DNA from: an alpha proteobacterium BAL199
GTDB taxonomy: Bacteria; Pseudomonadota; Alphaproteobacteria; Thalassobaculales; Thalassobaculaceae
Direction of reading: 5' to 3'
DNA length: 64,000 nucleotides
NCBI GenBank assembly: GCA_000171835.1
Contig: ABHC01000001.1
Span: 310,001 to 374,000 of the forward strand
In this document: in pieces, positions 16,908-25,447 of the stretch
Layout of the letters: every line of letters starts with the position of its first letter
How positions within the stretch are numbered: position 1 is the stretch's first letter
Program-made: the position numbers and the translations under genes
Notes under the pieces: model-generated
Told to the model about the DNA's origin: nothing
The model's input: only the letters and a program-made list of their open reading frames with translations
Databases searched by the model: none

Positions 16908-17711
16908 ATGCCGGCCCACCCAAGTGTGACCGATGTCGCCGACCCCGCCGCGCTGTTTCGCCTCGACGGCACCGTGGCGCTGGTGACCGGGGCCGGCAGC
17001 GGTATCGGAGCGCTGGCGGCGCGGGTTCTGGCGCGGGCCGGGGCGACGGCGATCGCCACCGACCGCGATCCGGCTACGGCCAAGGCGACCGCCGATGCGA
17101 TCTTGGCCGAGGGGCTGGCGGCGGCGTCCTATACGTTGGACGTGTCCGATGAGGCCTCGGTGGTCGCGGCTTTCCGGGCAGTCGAGGCGGCGCATGGGCC
17201 GGTCGGGGTACTGATCAACAACGCCGGCATTGCCAAGCGTGGCGCCAGCGAGAACCTGGCCCTGGCGACCTGGGATGAAGTCGTGTCGGTCAACATGACC
17301 GGCGTGTTCCTGTGCGCCCGCGAGGCGGGCCGCCAGATGCTGGGCGCCGGCGGCGGGTCGATCGTGAATATATCGTCGATGTGGGGGCATGTCGGCGGCG
17401 GGTTCGCGCCGAACCTGTCGTATCACGCCACCAAGGGCGCAGTGGTGATGATGACCAAGGCGCTGGCGGTCGAGTGGGGCGGGCGTGGGGTGCGGGTCAA
17501 CGACATCGCGCCGACCTTCCTGCGCACCAACCTGACCACCCACTTGTTTTCCGACCCGGATCTGATCCGGCGGTTCGATGAGTTGACGCCGCTTGGTCGG
17601 ACCGGCGTGCCTAACGATCTGGCAGGCGCTCTGCTGTTCCTGGCCAGCCCGGCATCGGCGTACGTCACCGGCCACAGCCTGCTGGTCGATGGCGGCTGGA
17701 CAGCGCGTTGA
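16908..17711 (+). CDS. SDR-family oxidoreductase
   Basis: 267-residue classical short-chain dehydrogenase. The cofactor motif is TGAGSGIG at about 27-34, followed by NNAG, the catalytic Ser in SIVNISSMWG, the YHATK (YxxxK) motif, and a C-terminal YVTGHSLLVDGGW. The residue after the second beta strand is Asp (ATDRDP), which with Arg nearby leaves NAD versus NADP undecided. The start has CGGAGG at good spacing. The substrate is unknown. Confidence 0.9.
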   Translation: MPAHPSVTDVADPAALFRLDGTVALVTGAGSGIGALAARVLARAGATAIATDRDPATAKATADAILAEGLAAASYTLDVSDEASVVAAFRAVEAAHGPVGVLINNAGIAKRGASENLALATWDEVVSVNMTGVFLCAREAGRQMLGAGGGSIVNISSMWGHVGGGFAPNLSYHATKGAVVMMTKALAVEWGGRGVRVNDIAPTFLRTNLTTHLFSDPDLIRRFDELTPLGRTGVPNDLAGALLFLASPASAYVTGHSLLVDGGWTAR

Positions 17712-17759
17712 GCGCCAAGGAACCGGCGCGCCTTCGTCAGCGGCCGGTCGTCGGTAGTC

Positions 17760-18260
17760 TCATTGGGTTTCAACCCGGACGTGGTAGGCGAGGATCATGT
17801 CAACCTGCTCGCCGTCGCTGGCCAACGGCAAGGCAAGGCGCTGCATGGTTATGTACTCGCGCCCGGCGGTCCACAGGCTGTTTTCCCAATAATGGGCGAT
17901 GCGCTCGTTCCGGACAGCGTCGAAGGCGCCGTTGACGTCCGAACCTTTGTTCGGCACGACCATCTCGTCGACGAAGCGGTCGCGCGGCTCGTACCCAAGG
18001 ATGTCGACAATCATCTGCCCGGCGATTCTGACGCGGAAGCGAGTGCCATCCGGTTCGGTGACCACGTCGTACAGGACCAGCCCCGGCAGCAGCGCCGGGA
18101 TGTCGATGGGATCGAGGTGCTGCCTTCCGGGGAGGCACCCGTCGGGCGCCTTGCTTGACCAGTAGTCGTAGATCTGCACGAACTTCGGATCGGTCGCCTG
18201 CGCGGGCCTTTCGGGTAGAACGATCATGGCCCGTGCGCTATCGAAGTTTCGCTGAGACAC
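17760..18260 (-). CDS. PAS-domain protein (PAS_5 type)
   Basis: 166 residues made of one PAS-like sensory domain. The sequence IYDYWSSKAPDGCLPGRQHLDPIDIPALLPGLVL is the opening of the PAS_5 family common in alphaproteobacteria, then RFRVRIAGQMIVDILGYEPRDR and YWENSLWTAGREY. There is no output domain. The start is uncertain: a GTG at 18260 or an ATG at 18227, neither with a clear ribosome site. It is likely a cytoplasmic regulatory or ligand-binding protein. Confidence 0.75.
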   Translation of the reverse strand: MSQRNFDSARAMIVLPERPAQATDPKFVQIYDYWSSKAPDGCLPGRQHLDPIDIPALLPGLVLYDVVTEPDGTRFRVRIAGQMIVDILGYEPRDRFVDEMVVPNKGSDVNGAFDAVRNERIAHYWENSLWTAGREYITMQRLALPLASDGEQVDMILAYHVRVETQ

Positions 18261-18455
18261 AGTGCATGCGTCTGTATTCAGGCCAGCGTAACCGAACCGG
18301 GAGATACCGAATAGCCTCGGAAAGCGTCTGGTCCTCAGTCTGGCCTGCCCGATCGGGAGCGCCGAGTATATGGACTGACGTCCGCCATATCGGCGGCCCC
18401 GGTATTTGATGATGGCATGACGTCGGTCTCTTGAACGGACGCGACTGCTTGGAGG

Positions 18456-18662
18456 CTAGCGACCCTCGGCCGGCGAGCCTTGACGCCAAGCGGCGGTACC
18501 CTTGCAGCGCGAACACACCCGCTCGCCGGACCACTGGCTGTGGAACTCGACTTGACAGCGCAGGCAATGCCGTAGCTTGGGAGCCGGGTGTTCCGGGGTC
18601 GCCAATTCGGCTTCGTCCGATGCGCCGAACTCGGTGTCTCTGCTCAGTGTCGTGTGGGACAT
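18456..18662 (-). CDS. Small zinc-ribbon protein
   Basis: 68 residues with CLRCQ...GERVCSRCK, two CxxC pairs about 16 residues apart that could bind one zinc. Short proteins with this CxxC-(SE)W.GERVC.RCK pattern are widespread in alphaproteobacteria and have no assigned role. Its ATG overlaps the stop of the DUF1488 gene (ATGA), so it is translationally coupled to it. Confidence 0.75.
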   Translation of the reverse strand: MSHTTLSRDTEFGASDEAELATPEHPAPKLRHCLRCQVEFHSQWSGERVCSRCKGTAAWRQGSPAEGR

Positions 18663-18925
18663 CAGAAATCCGATGCAGTTAGGGTGTAGGTGAACCCGCG
18701 GCCGCGCGAGTAGACGGCAGTCGCGACCTCGTGAATGCGCTCCCGCCCGTCGTCGAACACCTGCAGCAAGGCCGCTTCGGCGTTGTCTGAATCCGGATCG
18801 ATCTTCATCAGCGCGCCGGCCTCGACGAAGAACGAGATCTCGAGGGCGCTGTCATGTGCCCAGAACCGAACGCGTTGCCGCGTGGTGTCGTAACTGCGGG
18901 CCTGATTGGGGAAGTTCAGTGCCAT
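18662..18925 (-). CDS. DUF1488 family protein
   Basis: About 87 residues beginning ALNFPNQARSYDTTRQRVRFWAHDS, which is the DUF1488 pattern of a small alpha/beta protein with Tyr/Trp-rich strands. The ATG at 18925 is preferred over a GTG two codons earlier because AGGAAGG lies five bases before it. It is upstream of, and overlaps, the zinc-ribbon gene. The function is unknown. Confidence 0.82.
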   Translation of the reverse strand: MALNFPNQARSYDTTRQRVRFWAHDSALEISFFVEAGALMKIDPDSDNAEAALLQVFDDGRERIHEVATAVYSRGRGFTYTLTASDF

Positions 18926-19237
18926 GGGCACCTTCCTGAAACGCCTTCGGATCGCGTGGTGCGCGGAGCGCCACGCATGGATCGGTCAGATAGAATACGC
19001 ACCTGGAGCCACTCGCTCGCCGTTGCGGCGTTCTGCCTGGAGTGGAGATTTGATCAGCGATATATGGGCTTAATTTGATGCTTTGGCAATAATTCAACCG
19101 AAAACATAAAATTCCGCCGCCGTATCGAGCGTCAGAATCAAGCCTTGTCTATTTGCGAATTGCTGCGGGTAAATTGGCCCGGGAATCGGATTACCCACTG
19201 ATTTTATGCAAACTATCGGCGTGGTGTTTCCGAGTTG
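18926..19237. other. Intergenic region of about 310 bases
   Basis: No convincing gene, terminator or RNA was seen. The part nearest the DUF1488 start should hold its promoter. The middle third is distinctly richer in A and T than the flanks. Confidence 0.5.
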
Positions 19238-19444
19238 CTATCCGGAAAACGATCCGGATGCGGTCAACTCATCCTCCGGTGCGATCCGCTCGTGCGGTTC
19301 GGCTTTGTTTTTGACCCGATACTGCGGCCCCCGGCCGTCTGCTGGCAGTTGAGCAACGACCTTGTAGTCACCGCGTGGCGCCCGCACCGGCCCGCGGCCG
19401 GCAAAGCCGACCATCTGTCCGACCTTGTATTTGTGCGTCGTCAT
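19238..19444 (-). CDS. Small conserved hypothetical protein
   Basis: 68 residues. The ATG at 19444 follows AGGAACAG. It reads as a compact beta-rich protein: KYKVGQMVGFAG, then APRGDYKVVAQLPADG and PQYRVKNKAEPHERI. This GDYKV...LP.DG..PQYRVK..EPHER pattern is seen in short alphaproteobacterial hypotheticals. No function is known. It lies in a run of small minus-strand genes. Confidence 0.65.
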   Translation of the reverse strand: MTTHKYKVGQMVGFAGRGPVRAPRGDYKVVAQLPADGRGPQYRVKNKAEPHERIAPEDELTASGSFSG

Positions 19445-19490
19445 GGCTGTTCCTGGTTCCAGTTGTCGGGTTGAAGCGCTGTCCGGTGGA

Positions 19491-19967
19491 CTATCGGTCG
19501 AGACCCGCGAAGAAATCACGCGATGCGTCGTCCGAAACCTCGTCGGACGCCCCGTCCGTCGGCGCAAACAGTTTCGTTCCGCGGTCAACGTCCGGCCGGG
19601 TTGTCGGCTCGGTGGCATCGTTTTCCGCAGGACGAGAGAGCAGCCCGCGGCGCTTCGCTTCCTGGCCGCATTCATGCAGATCGGCCAGAAGGCGCAGGAA
19701 CGTGTCACGCGCCGCGGTGTCGGCGATCGAACTCTCGGCTTTTCGGGCCATCACGCTGATGCGGTCGCTGCTGATGTCGAACCGACGCATGTACCGCCGC
19801 ACGCTCAACTTCAGCTGGGCGAGGTGCTTCAACAGTTGATCGTCACCGTATGCAGCCGGGGCCGATGAGCCGGAAGACTGCTTTTCATCTTGTCTCGCAG
19901 GGCCGGGCGAGTTAGCCGAGCTTTCTCTCTCGCCGGGCCCTTTTCGTGGGTCGTTCATCTTATTCAT
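19491..19967 (-). CDS. Hypothetical protein, unrecognised
   Basis: About 158 residues. A polar N-terminal quarter rich in Ser, Gly and Pro is followed by a helical middle (LLKHLAQLKLSVRRYM, DTFLRLLADLHECGQEA) and an acidic C-terminus (SDEVSDDASRDFFAGLDR). Starts at 19967 (MNKMNDP) or 19958 are equally possible and no good ribosome site is seen. The open frame continues upstream into the stop region of the next gene. It is a weaker gene call than its neighbours. Confidence 0.5.
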   Translation of the reverse strand: MNKMNDPRKGPGERESSANSPGPARQDEKQSSGSSAPAAYGDDQLLKHLAQLKLSVRRYMRRFDISSDRISVMARKAESSIADTAARDTFLRLLADLHECGQEAKRRGLLSRPAENDATEPTTRPDVDRGTKLFAPTDGASDEVSDDASRDFFAGLDR

Positions 19968-20022
19968 ATAGGCTTGAAGCTCAACAATTCCATGATGCGC
20001 TGACCATTCCGGTCGGCGCCGA

Positions 20023-20367
20023 CTAGCCGATGAGCTTTTCGGCGCAGGCTTGTGCGACACGCCGGTTGACGTCGGTGGCACCGGGCATTGTTGCCCAGCC
20101 GGCCTTGGTCACGATGTCGCTGCGCTGATACGAGGGCGCGTCCTTGAGTTCAGCGATCTTGGCAGTCATCTGCGGGTCCTTGCCTGCCTGGTCGACGCAG
20201 ATCGGCATCAGGACCGCTACGACATCATCCCTGGACTGGTCGTTTGCGACCGTTGCGGCCGTGGTGGCCGTCATCCAGCCGCCCCAGGAAAACCCGACGA
20301 TTGCGAGAGCGATGGCGCCGGCGACGGCGCCCATCACGGCGGGCTTGGTCCACTCAGGAGCGTTCAT
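20023..20367 (-). CDS. Single-pass membrane protein, hypothetical
   Basis: 114 residues. One transmembrane helix near the N-terminus (about 10-32, VMGAVAGAIALAIVGFSWGGWM) is followed by a soluble domain outside or in the periplasm with two cysteines (MPICVDQAG, AQACAEKL). The layout W-T-KPAV-MGAVAGA...GW..G matches a recurrent alphaproteobacterial hypothetical family. The start is preceded by GAGGAAAT. No function is known. Confidence 0.72.
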   Translation of the reverse strand: MNAPEWTKPAVMGAVAGAIALAIVGFSWGGWMTATTAATVANDQSRDDVVAVLMPICVDQAGKDPQMTAKIAELKDAPSYQRSDIVTKAGWATMPGATDVNRRVAQACAEKLIG

Positions 20368-20741
20368 AATATTTCCTCTACGGGGGACAGAAATTCCATC
20401 CTCCTTCTTCGAGATATTATAATTAAATTGCGTGAAATGTAAATGACAACTTGTAAAATTTAAAATACTAAAAATGTACTATCTTCGAAGTCGATTTGTT
20501 GTTTTTTGACAAAAAGAAAATAAAATCAGAATCAATTAGGAAATTATAAAATGAAATGACGAAGAACATTCAATGATGCCAGAACATCAACCCTGTGATT
20601 GTTGTTGGTTACTGTAAGTTTGGACTGATCGAACAACAGATGACGGTCAAGGTGGTTTGGGCGCGTATGGCGCCACAGGGCGCCTTGCGTCGGCAGAAAC
20701 CAGCAGTCCGTTCCATCGGGGTTCCTGTAGGGCGGGAATTG
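20368..20741. other. AT-rich intergenic stretch
   Basis: About 370 bases without a supportable gene. The part from about 20400 to 20570 is strongly AT-rich (runs such as TTTAAAATACTAAAAATG and AAAGAAAATAAAATC) against a GC-rich background. It includes the promoter of the membrane-protein gene at its left end. It could be a bent or nucleoid-protein-bound region or a remnant of foreign DNA. Confidence 0.6.
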
Positions 20742-21227
20742 TCAGCCCAGGATCAGGCAGGTCTCCGAACCGTGCGCGTACACCTTGCCGGCGGCATCGA
20801 CGACCCGGCCTTCGGCAGTCGCGGTGCGGCGACCGCGGTGCACCACCCAGCCCTCGATGCGCAACAGGCCGGTGTCGGCGGTGATTCCGCGAGTGATGTT
20901 CACCTTGTACTCGAGCGTGGTGTAGCCGATCCCGGCCGGCAGGGTCGTGTGCACCGCGCAACCCATTGCGGAATCGAGCACCAGCCCGTACCAGCCGCCG
21001 TGCAGGGTACCGGCCGGGTTCAGCAGATGCTCGCCCCAACCGCCCTCGAATACTGCGCGTCCTTCATCGGCCTCGGCCAGTCGGAAGCCAATGGTGGCGG
21101 CGATGCTCGGCGTCGGGAATTCGCCGTCGGCGACCCGGCGCAGCAGCTCGATGCCGGACAGGGTGCGCACGGCCTCGGCCAGCGTAGAGGGTTCGTTCCA
21201 GGTGATGGTTCGGCTGCGCTCGGTCAT
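20742..21227 (-). CDS. PaaI-family hotdog thioesterase
   Basis: 161-residue hotdog-fold protein. The family core LLNPAGTLHGGWYGLVLDSAMGCAV carries the HGG motif of PaaI/YdiI-type acyl-CoA thioesterases. It is followed by YTTLEYKVNITRGIT and HRGRRTATAEGRVVD. It probably hydrolyses an acyl- or aryl-acyl-CoA. The start at 21227 is chosen because the family begins near there; upstream in-frame sequence is atypical. It diverges from the methyl-transfer operon. Confidence 0.87.
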   Translation of the reverse strand: MTERSRTITWNEPSTLAEAVRTLSGIELLRRVADGEFPTPSIAATIGFRLAEADEGRAVFEGGWGEHLLNPAGTLHGGWYGLVLDSAMGCAVHTTLPAGIGYTTLEYKVNITRGITADTGLLRIEGWVVHRGRRTATAEGRVVDAAGKVYAHGSETCLILG

Positions 21228-21414
21228 CGGGGGCCTCACGATTGATGTCGCCGTGACATGCCCGGAAGTCGGTCGGGAGACAATCGCAAACAACGGAATG
21301 GCGGCGTGTCGGATTTGAAGCGTTCGGCGACGGCGCGACACCATCACGCCACGGCGTTTGGCCGCTTAGTGTCGCCGTGTTCAGGATGTCCGTGTGGTGG
21401 AGGGCGTGTCGTCG

Positions 21415-22359
21415 ATGAGCCAAACAGTTGGAATGCCAAACGCGACCGCTGCTGATGTCGTCGCCCTGTTGCGGGACTGGTCGGTGGAGACCACCCCGAC
21501 ATCAGCCGCTAAGGTCAACCGGTTCGCCGACCATCTGGCGCCGGGCGCCGCAGTCAACGTGACGTTCCTGCCGGGCTCCGATCCAGCCGATACCGTGGCG
21601 GTCTCCAAGCGCCTGCGCGCCGAGGGCTTCGAGCCGGTCCCGCACGTCGCGGCCCGTTCGCTGGCCGACCGCGCTGCGTTGGACAGCTTTCTCGGCCGAC
21701 TGAAGGACGAGGCCGGTGTGACTCAGGCGCTGGTAGTGGCCGGCGGGCTTGACCGTCCGGTCGGCGCGTTTGCGTCGTCGATGGATTTGCTCGCCACCGG
21801 TCTGTTTCAGGCCCACGGCATCACCCGGATCGGCGTCGCTGGGCATCCAGAGGGTACGCCCGACATTCCCGAGCCGGCGCTGAAGGACGCGCTGCTGTGG
21901 AAGAACCGGTTCGCCGCCGAGCACGGCATCGACATGTACATTGAGACCCAGTTCTGCTTTGACGCTGCTGCGATCATCGCCTGGGACCGCACGATCCGCG
22001 GCTGGGGCAACCGGCTGCCGATCCATCTGGGCACACCGGGCCTGGCGACGCTGAAGACCCTGCTGAAGTTCGCGCAGTCCTCCGGCGTCGGTCCGTCGAT
22101 CCGGGTGCTGACCCGGCAGGCCCGCAACCTCGCCAAGCTGCTGATGGTGCAGGCGCCAGACCGGCTGCTGGTCGAGCTTGCCGCCTACAAGGCGTCGGAT
22201 CCTGAGTGCGGGATCGAGAAGCTGCATTTCTATCCGTTCGGCGGCCTGGCCAAGACCGCCGACTGGGTTAACACCATCGCCGCCGGCCGGTTCGCCTTCG
22301 ACAGCCGTGGCATCGGGCTGGTGGTCGGCGAAGCTGCACCGCTGCGCGTCGCCTCCTGA
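21415..22359 (+). CDS. Methylenetetrahydrofolate reductase-like protein
   Basis: 314 residues of the MetF TIM-barrel family (5,10-methylene-THF to 5-methyl-THF, FAD-linked). It has VSVETTP-like WSVETTPTSAAKVNR, VNVTFLPGSDPADTV, GFEPVPHVAARS, the flavin-region ALVVAGGLDRPVG, IGVAGHPEGTPDI and TQFCFDAAAIIAW. It is more divergent than housekeeping MetF and sits directly upstream of a methyl-THF:corrinoid methyltransferase and its activator, so it probably serves a dedicated methyl-transfer pathway running in either direction. The ATG at 21415 is chosen; an in-frame GTG at 21394 is possible. Confidence 0.85.
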   Translation: MSQTVGMPNATAADVVALLRDWSVETTPTSAAKVNRFADHLAPGAAVNVTFLPGSDPADTVAVSKRLRAEGFEPVPHVAARSLADRAALDSFLGRLKDEAGVTQALVVAGGLDRPVGAFASSMDLLATGLFQAHGITRIGVAGHPEGTPDIPEPALKDALLWKNRFAAEHGIDMYIETQFCFDAAAIIAWDRTIRGWGNRLPIHLGTPGLATLKTLLKFAQSSGVGPSIRVLTRQARNLAKLLMVQAPDRLLVELAAYKASDPECGIEKLHFYPFGGLAKTADWVNTIAAGRFAFDSRGIGLVVGEAAPLRVAS

Positions 22360-22399
22360 TCCACCCGGTACCGTCACGCCCGTCCTTGGAGACAGCCTA

Positions 22400-23305
22400 A
22401 TGGTCGACACCGTCGTCAGCTCCGCCACCAAGGAAATCGTGATCGGCTTCGACCGGCCGTTCTGCGTGATCGGCGAGCGGATCAACCCGACCGGGCGCAA
22501 GCTGCTGGCGGCCGAGATGGCGGCCGGCGACTACAGCCGGGTCGAGTCCGACGCACTGGCCCAGGTGGCGGCCGGTGCCACCATGCTGGACGTCAACGCC
22601 GGCATCCCGATGGCTGACGAACCGGCAATCCTGGCGCAGTCGATTAAGCTGGTGCAGTCGCTGACCGACGTGCCGCTCTCGATCGACAGTTCGATCGTGG
22701 CGGCTCTGGAAGCCGGCCTCGCGGTTTATCAGGGTAAGGCGTTGGTCAATTCGGTGACCGGCGAGGACGAGCGGCTGGAAGTCGTGCTGCCGCTGGTCAA
22801 GAAATACGGCGCCGCGGTGGTGGCGATCTCCAACGACGAGACCGGCATCTCGGAAGACCCGGACGTGCGCTACGAGGTTGCCAAGAAGATCGTCGAGCGC
22901 GCCGCCGATTACGGCATCCCGCGCGCCGACGTCGTGGTCGACCCGCTGGTCATGCCGGTCGGCGCCCTGAACTTCGCCGGGATCTCGGCGATGCGATTGA
23001 TCCGTCGGCTGCGCGAGGAGCTTGGCGTCAACACCACCTGCGGCGCATCGAACATCTCGTTCGGCCTGCCGAACCGGCATGGGCTGAACGCGGCGTTCCT
23101 GACCATGGCGATTGCGTCGGGCATGACCTCGGCGATCATGAACCCGCTGCGCGACGAGGAGATGCAGGCGATCATGGGCGCCAACGTGATGATGGGTCAT
23201 GACCCGGAATGCCGGCGCTGGATCCGCAAGTATCGCGAGCCGGCGGCCGAGGGTGCGGATCTTGGTGCGCGCGGCGGGCGCGAGCGTCGTCGGCAGCGCG
23301 CCTAG
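22400..23305 (+). CDS. Methyltetrahydrofolate:corrinoid methyltransferase
   Basis: 301-residue pterin-binding TIM barrel of the MeTr/MtgA type, which moves a methyl group between a corrinoid protein and tetrahydrofolate. Landmarks: CVIGERINPTGRK (the start of the pterin-binding fold), GATMLDVNAGIP, VPLSIDSS, ALVNSVTGE, VVAISNDETGI, DVVVDPLVMPVG and GASNISFGLPNR. There is no cobalamin-binding domain in the protein, so a separate corrinoid protein is needed. The C-terminus ends in an Arg/Gly-rich tail. It lies 40 bases after the MetF-like gene. Confidence 0.9.
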   Translation: MVDTVVSSATKEIVIGFDRPFCVIGERINPTGRKLLAAEMAAGDYSRVESDALAQVAAGATMLDVNAGIPMADEPAILAQSIKLVQSLTDVPLSIDSSIVAALEAGLAVYQGKALVNSVTGEDERLEVVLPLVKKYGAAVVAISNDETGISEDPDVRYEVAKKIVERAADYGIPRADVVVDPLVMPVGALNFAGISAMRLIRRLREELGVNTTCGASNISFGLPNRHGLNAAFLTMAIASGMTSAIMNPLRDEEMQAIMGANVMMGHDPECRRWIRKYREPAAEGADLGARGGRERRRQRA

Positions 23306-23356
23306 GGGTGACCAGAGGCTTATGAACCGTCAGAGCGTGGAGATCGCGATCCCCGA

Positions 23357-25441
23357 ATGACTGAGTCCAACCTCGCGCGCGTACTGCAGGACGATCCGGC
23401 TCCCGCGGCCGGTGACGGGGAGGCGTTCGTCGTCTTCACCCCGTCGGGGCGGCGTGGCCGCTTCAAGCTCGGCACTCCGGTTCTGGAGGCGGCGCGCAAG
23501 CTCGGCGTCGACATCGACTCGGTGTGCGGTGGCCGCGGTATTTGCGGGCGCTGTCAGGTCGACGTGAACCAGGGCAGCTTCGCCAAGTTCCAGATCGAAT
23601 CCCGATCCGACAATCTGACCCGCCCTGGCGCGCAGGAGCTGCGCTACGCCGAAAAGCGCGGTCTGGTCGATGGTCGCCGGCTGTCGTGTTCGGCCCGGCT
23701 GGTCGGCGACGTGGTTATCGACGTGCCGGAGACCAGCCAGGTTCACCGGCAGATCGTGCGCAAGCGCGCCGAGGCCCGGGTCATCGACATCAAGCCGATC
23801 CTGAAGCTGCACTACATCGAAGTGCGCGAGCCGGACATGCACGACCCGTCCGGCGACTTCCGCCGGCTGTGCGAGAGCCTGCGTGAACAGTGGCCGGACT
23901 GGGGCATCGCCCAGGACGTGAGTTGCGACCTGCCGGTGCTGGTCGATCTGCAGAAGGCGCTGCGCAAGGGCGAATGGAAGGTCACGGTCTGCCTGCGTGA
24001 AGGCCGCCGAGTGGTGGCGGTCTGGCCGGGGTTCCGCGAAAAGATCTATGGGCTGGCGGTCGACATCGGCTCGACCACCATGTCGGCGCATCTGTGCGAA
24101 CTCGCCACCGGCGAGGTGGTGGCGTCCGGCGGGGTGATGAACCCGCAGATCCGCTACGGCGAAGACCTGATGAGCCGGGTCAGCTACGTGATGATGAACC
24201 CCGGCGGCGAGGTCGAACTGACTCGGGTCGTGCGCGAGGCGATCAACCACCTCGCGACCGAAGTCGCCGCGGAGGCCGGGATCGCGCGCGAGGACATCGT
24301 CGATCTGGTGTTCGTCGGCAATCCGATCATGCATCACCTGCTGCTCGGCATCGATCCGACCGAACTGGGCGGCGCTCCGTTCGCGCTCGCCATCGATACC
24401 GCGATCAACCTGAAGGCTGCCGAACTCGGCCTGACCCTGCATCCGGACGCCCGGGTCTACGGCCTGCCGTGCATCGCCGGTCACGTCGGCGCCGATACGG
24501 CGGCGGTGATCCTGTCGGAGGCGCCGCACAACCAAGACGCCATGACCCTGATCGTCGATGTCGGCACCAACGCCGAGCTGGTGCTGGGCAACCGGCACCG
24601 CCTGCTTGCGGCGTCGTCGCCGACCGGCCCGGCGTTCGAAGGCGCGCAGATCTCGTCGGGTCAGCGGGCAGCGCCGGGCGCGATCGAGCGGGTGCGCATC
24701 GACCCGGAAACCCTGGTGCCGCGCTTCAAGGTGATCGGCAGCGATCTGTGGTCGGACGAGGCCGGGTTCGAGAATGAAATCCGCCGCACCGGTGTCACCG
24801 GCATCTGCGGCTCCGGCATCATCGAGGTGCTGGCCGAGATGTTCCTGGTTGGCATCCTGAGGACCGACGGCACCATCGACGGGGCGGCTGCCGCACGGTC
24901 GCCGCTGATCGAGCCGGACGGCCGGACCTTCGCCTACCGGCTGACCCCGGAGGTGGCGATCGTGCAGAACGACGTCCGCGCCATCCAACTGGCCAAGGCG
25001 GCGCTGTACGCCGGCGCCCGTCTGCTGATGGACAAGATGGGCGTCGATAGCGTGGAGCGCATCATCCTGGCCGGCGCCTTCGGCAGCCACATCGACACCA
25101 AATACGCCATGGTGCTGGGCATGATCCCGGACTGTCGGCTCGACCGGGTCTGGTCGGTCGGCAACGCCGCCGGCACCGGCGCCCGCATAGCCTTGCTGAA
25201 CGCCGAGGCCCGCCGCGAGATCGAGACCGTGGTGCGTCGGGTCGAAAAGATCGAGACCGCCGTCGAGCCGCGCTTCCAGGAGCATTTCGTGGGCGCCATG
25301 GCGATCCCGCACGCCACGGCGGACTACTCCAACCTTGCCGCTGTGGTCACCCTGCCGGCGCGGACCGCCGGTGAGGTATCTTCGGCCGGCGAGGGCGGAG
25401 GACGCCGACGTGGGGGGCGCCGTGGTCGCGGAATCGAGTGA
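23357..25441 (+). CDS. Corrinoid activator: 2Fe-2S ferredoxin-ASKHA protein (RACE/DUF4445)
   Basis: 694 residues. An N-terminal plant-type 2Fe-2S domain holds cysteines at about 57, 63 and 66 (CGGRGICGRC) with the fourth at about 111 (LSCSARL). A middle linker domain follows, then a large ASKHA ATPase domain beginning near VDIGSTTMSAHLCELATG, with DLVFVGNPIMHHLLLGI, IVDVGTNAELVLG and GICGSGIIEVLAEM. Proteins of this type use ATP and an electron to return inactive Co(II) corrinoid to Co(I). It ends in an Arg/Gly-rich tail. It completes the trio, but no corrinoid protein or substrate-specific (MttB-like) methyltransferase lies nearby. Confidence 0.9.
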   Translation: MTESNLARVLQDDPAPAAGDGEAFVVFTPSGRRGRFKLGTPVLEAARKLGVDIDSVCGGRGICGRCQVDVNQGSFAKFQIESRSDNLTRPGAQELRYAEKRGLVDGRRLSCSARLVGDVVIDVPETSQVHRQIVRKRAEARVIDIKPILKLHYIEVREPDMHDPSGDFRRLCESLREQWPDWGIAQDVSCDLPVLVDLQKALRKGEWKVTVCLREGRRVVAVWPGFREKIYGLAVDIGSTTMSAHLCELATGEVVASGGVMNPQIRYGEDLMSRVSYVMMNPGGEVELTRVVREAINHLATEVAAEAGIAREDIVDLVFVGNPIMHHLLLGIDPTELGGAPFALAIDTAINLKAAELGLTLHPDARVYGLPCIAGHVGADTAAVILSEAPHNQDAMTLIVDVGTNAELVLGNRHRLLAASSPTGPAFEGAQISSGQRAAPGAIERVRIDPETLVPRFKVIGSDLWSDEAGFENEIRRTGVTGICGSGIIEVLAEMFLVGILRTDGTIDGAAAARSPLIEPDGRTFAYRLTPEVAIVQNDVRAIQLAKAALYAGARLLMDKMGVDSVERIILAGAFGSHIDTKYAMVLGMIPDCRLDRVWSVGNAAGTGARIALLNAEARREIETVVRRVEKIETAVEPRFQEHFVGAMAIPHATADYSNLAAVVTLPARTAGEVSSAGEGGGRRRGGRRGRGIE

Positions 25442-25447
25442 GCTCGA

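Noticed and set aside
21228-21414. Cobalamin or SAM riboswitch ahead of the methyl-transfer operon
   Set aside because: I looked for B12-box-like and SAM-leader sequence and saw none.
23330-25312. A 660-codon open frame antisense to the ASKHA gene
   Set aside because: It mirrors the ASKHA gene, has no family pattern, and is a GC-codon shadow.
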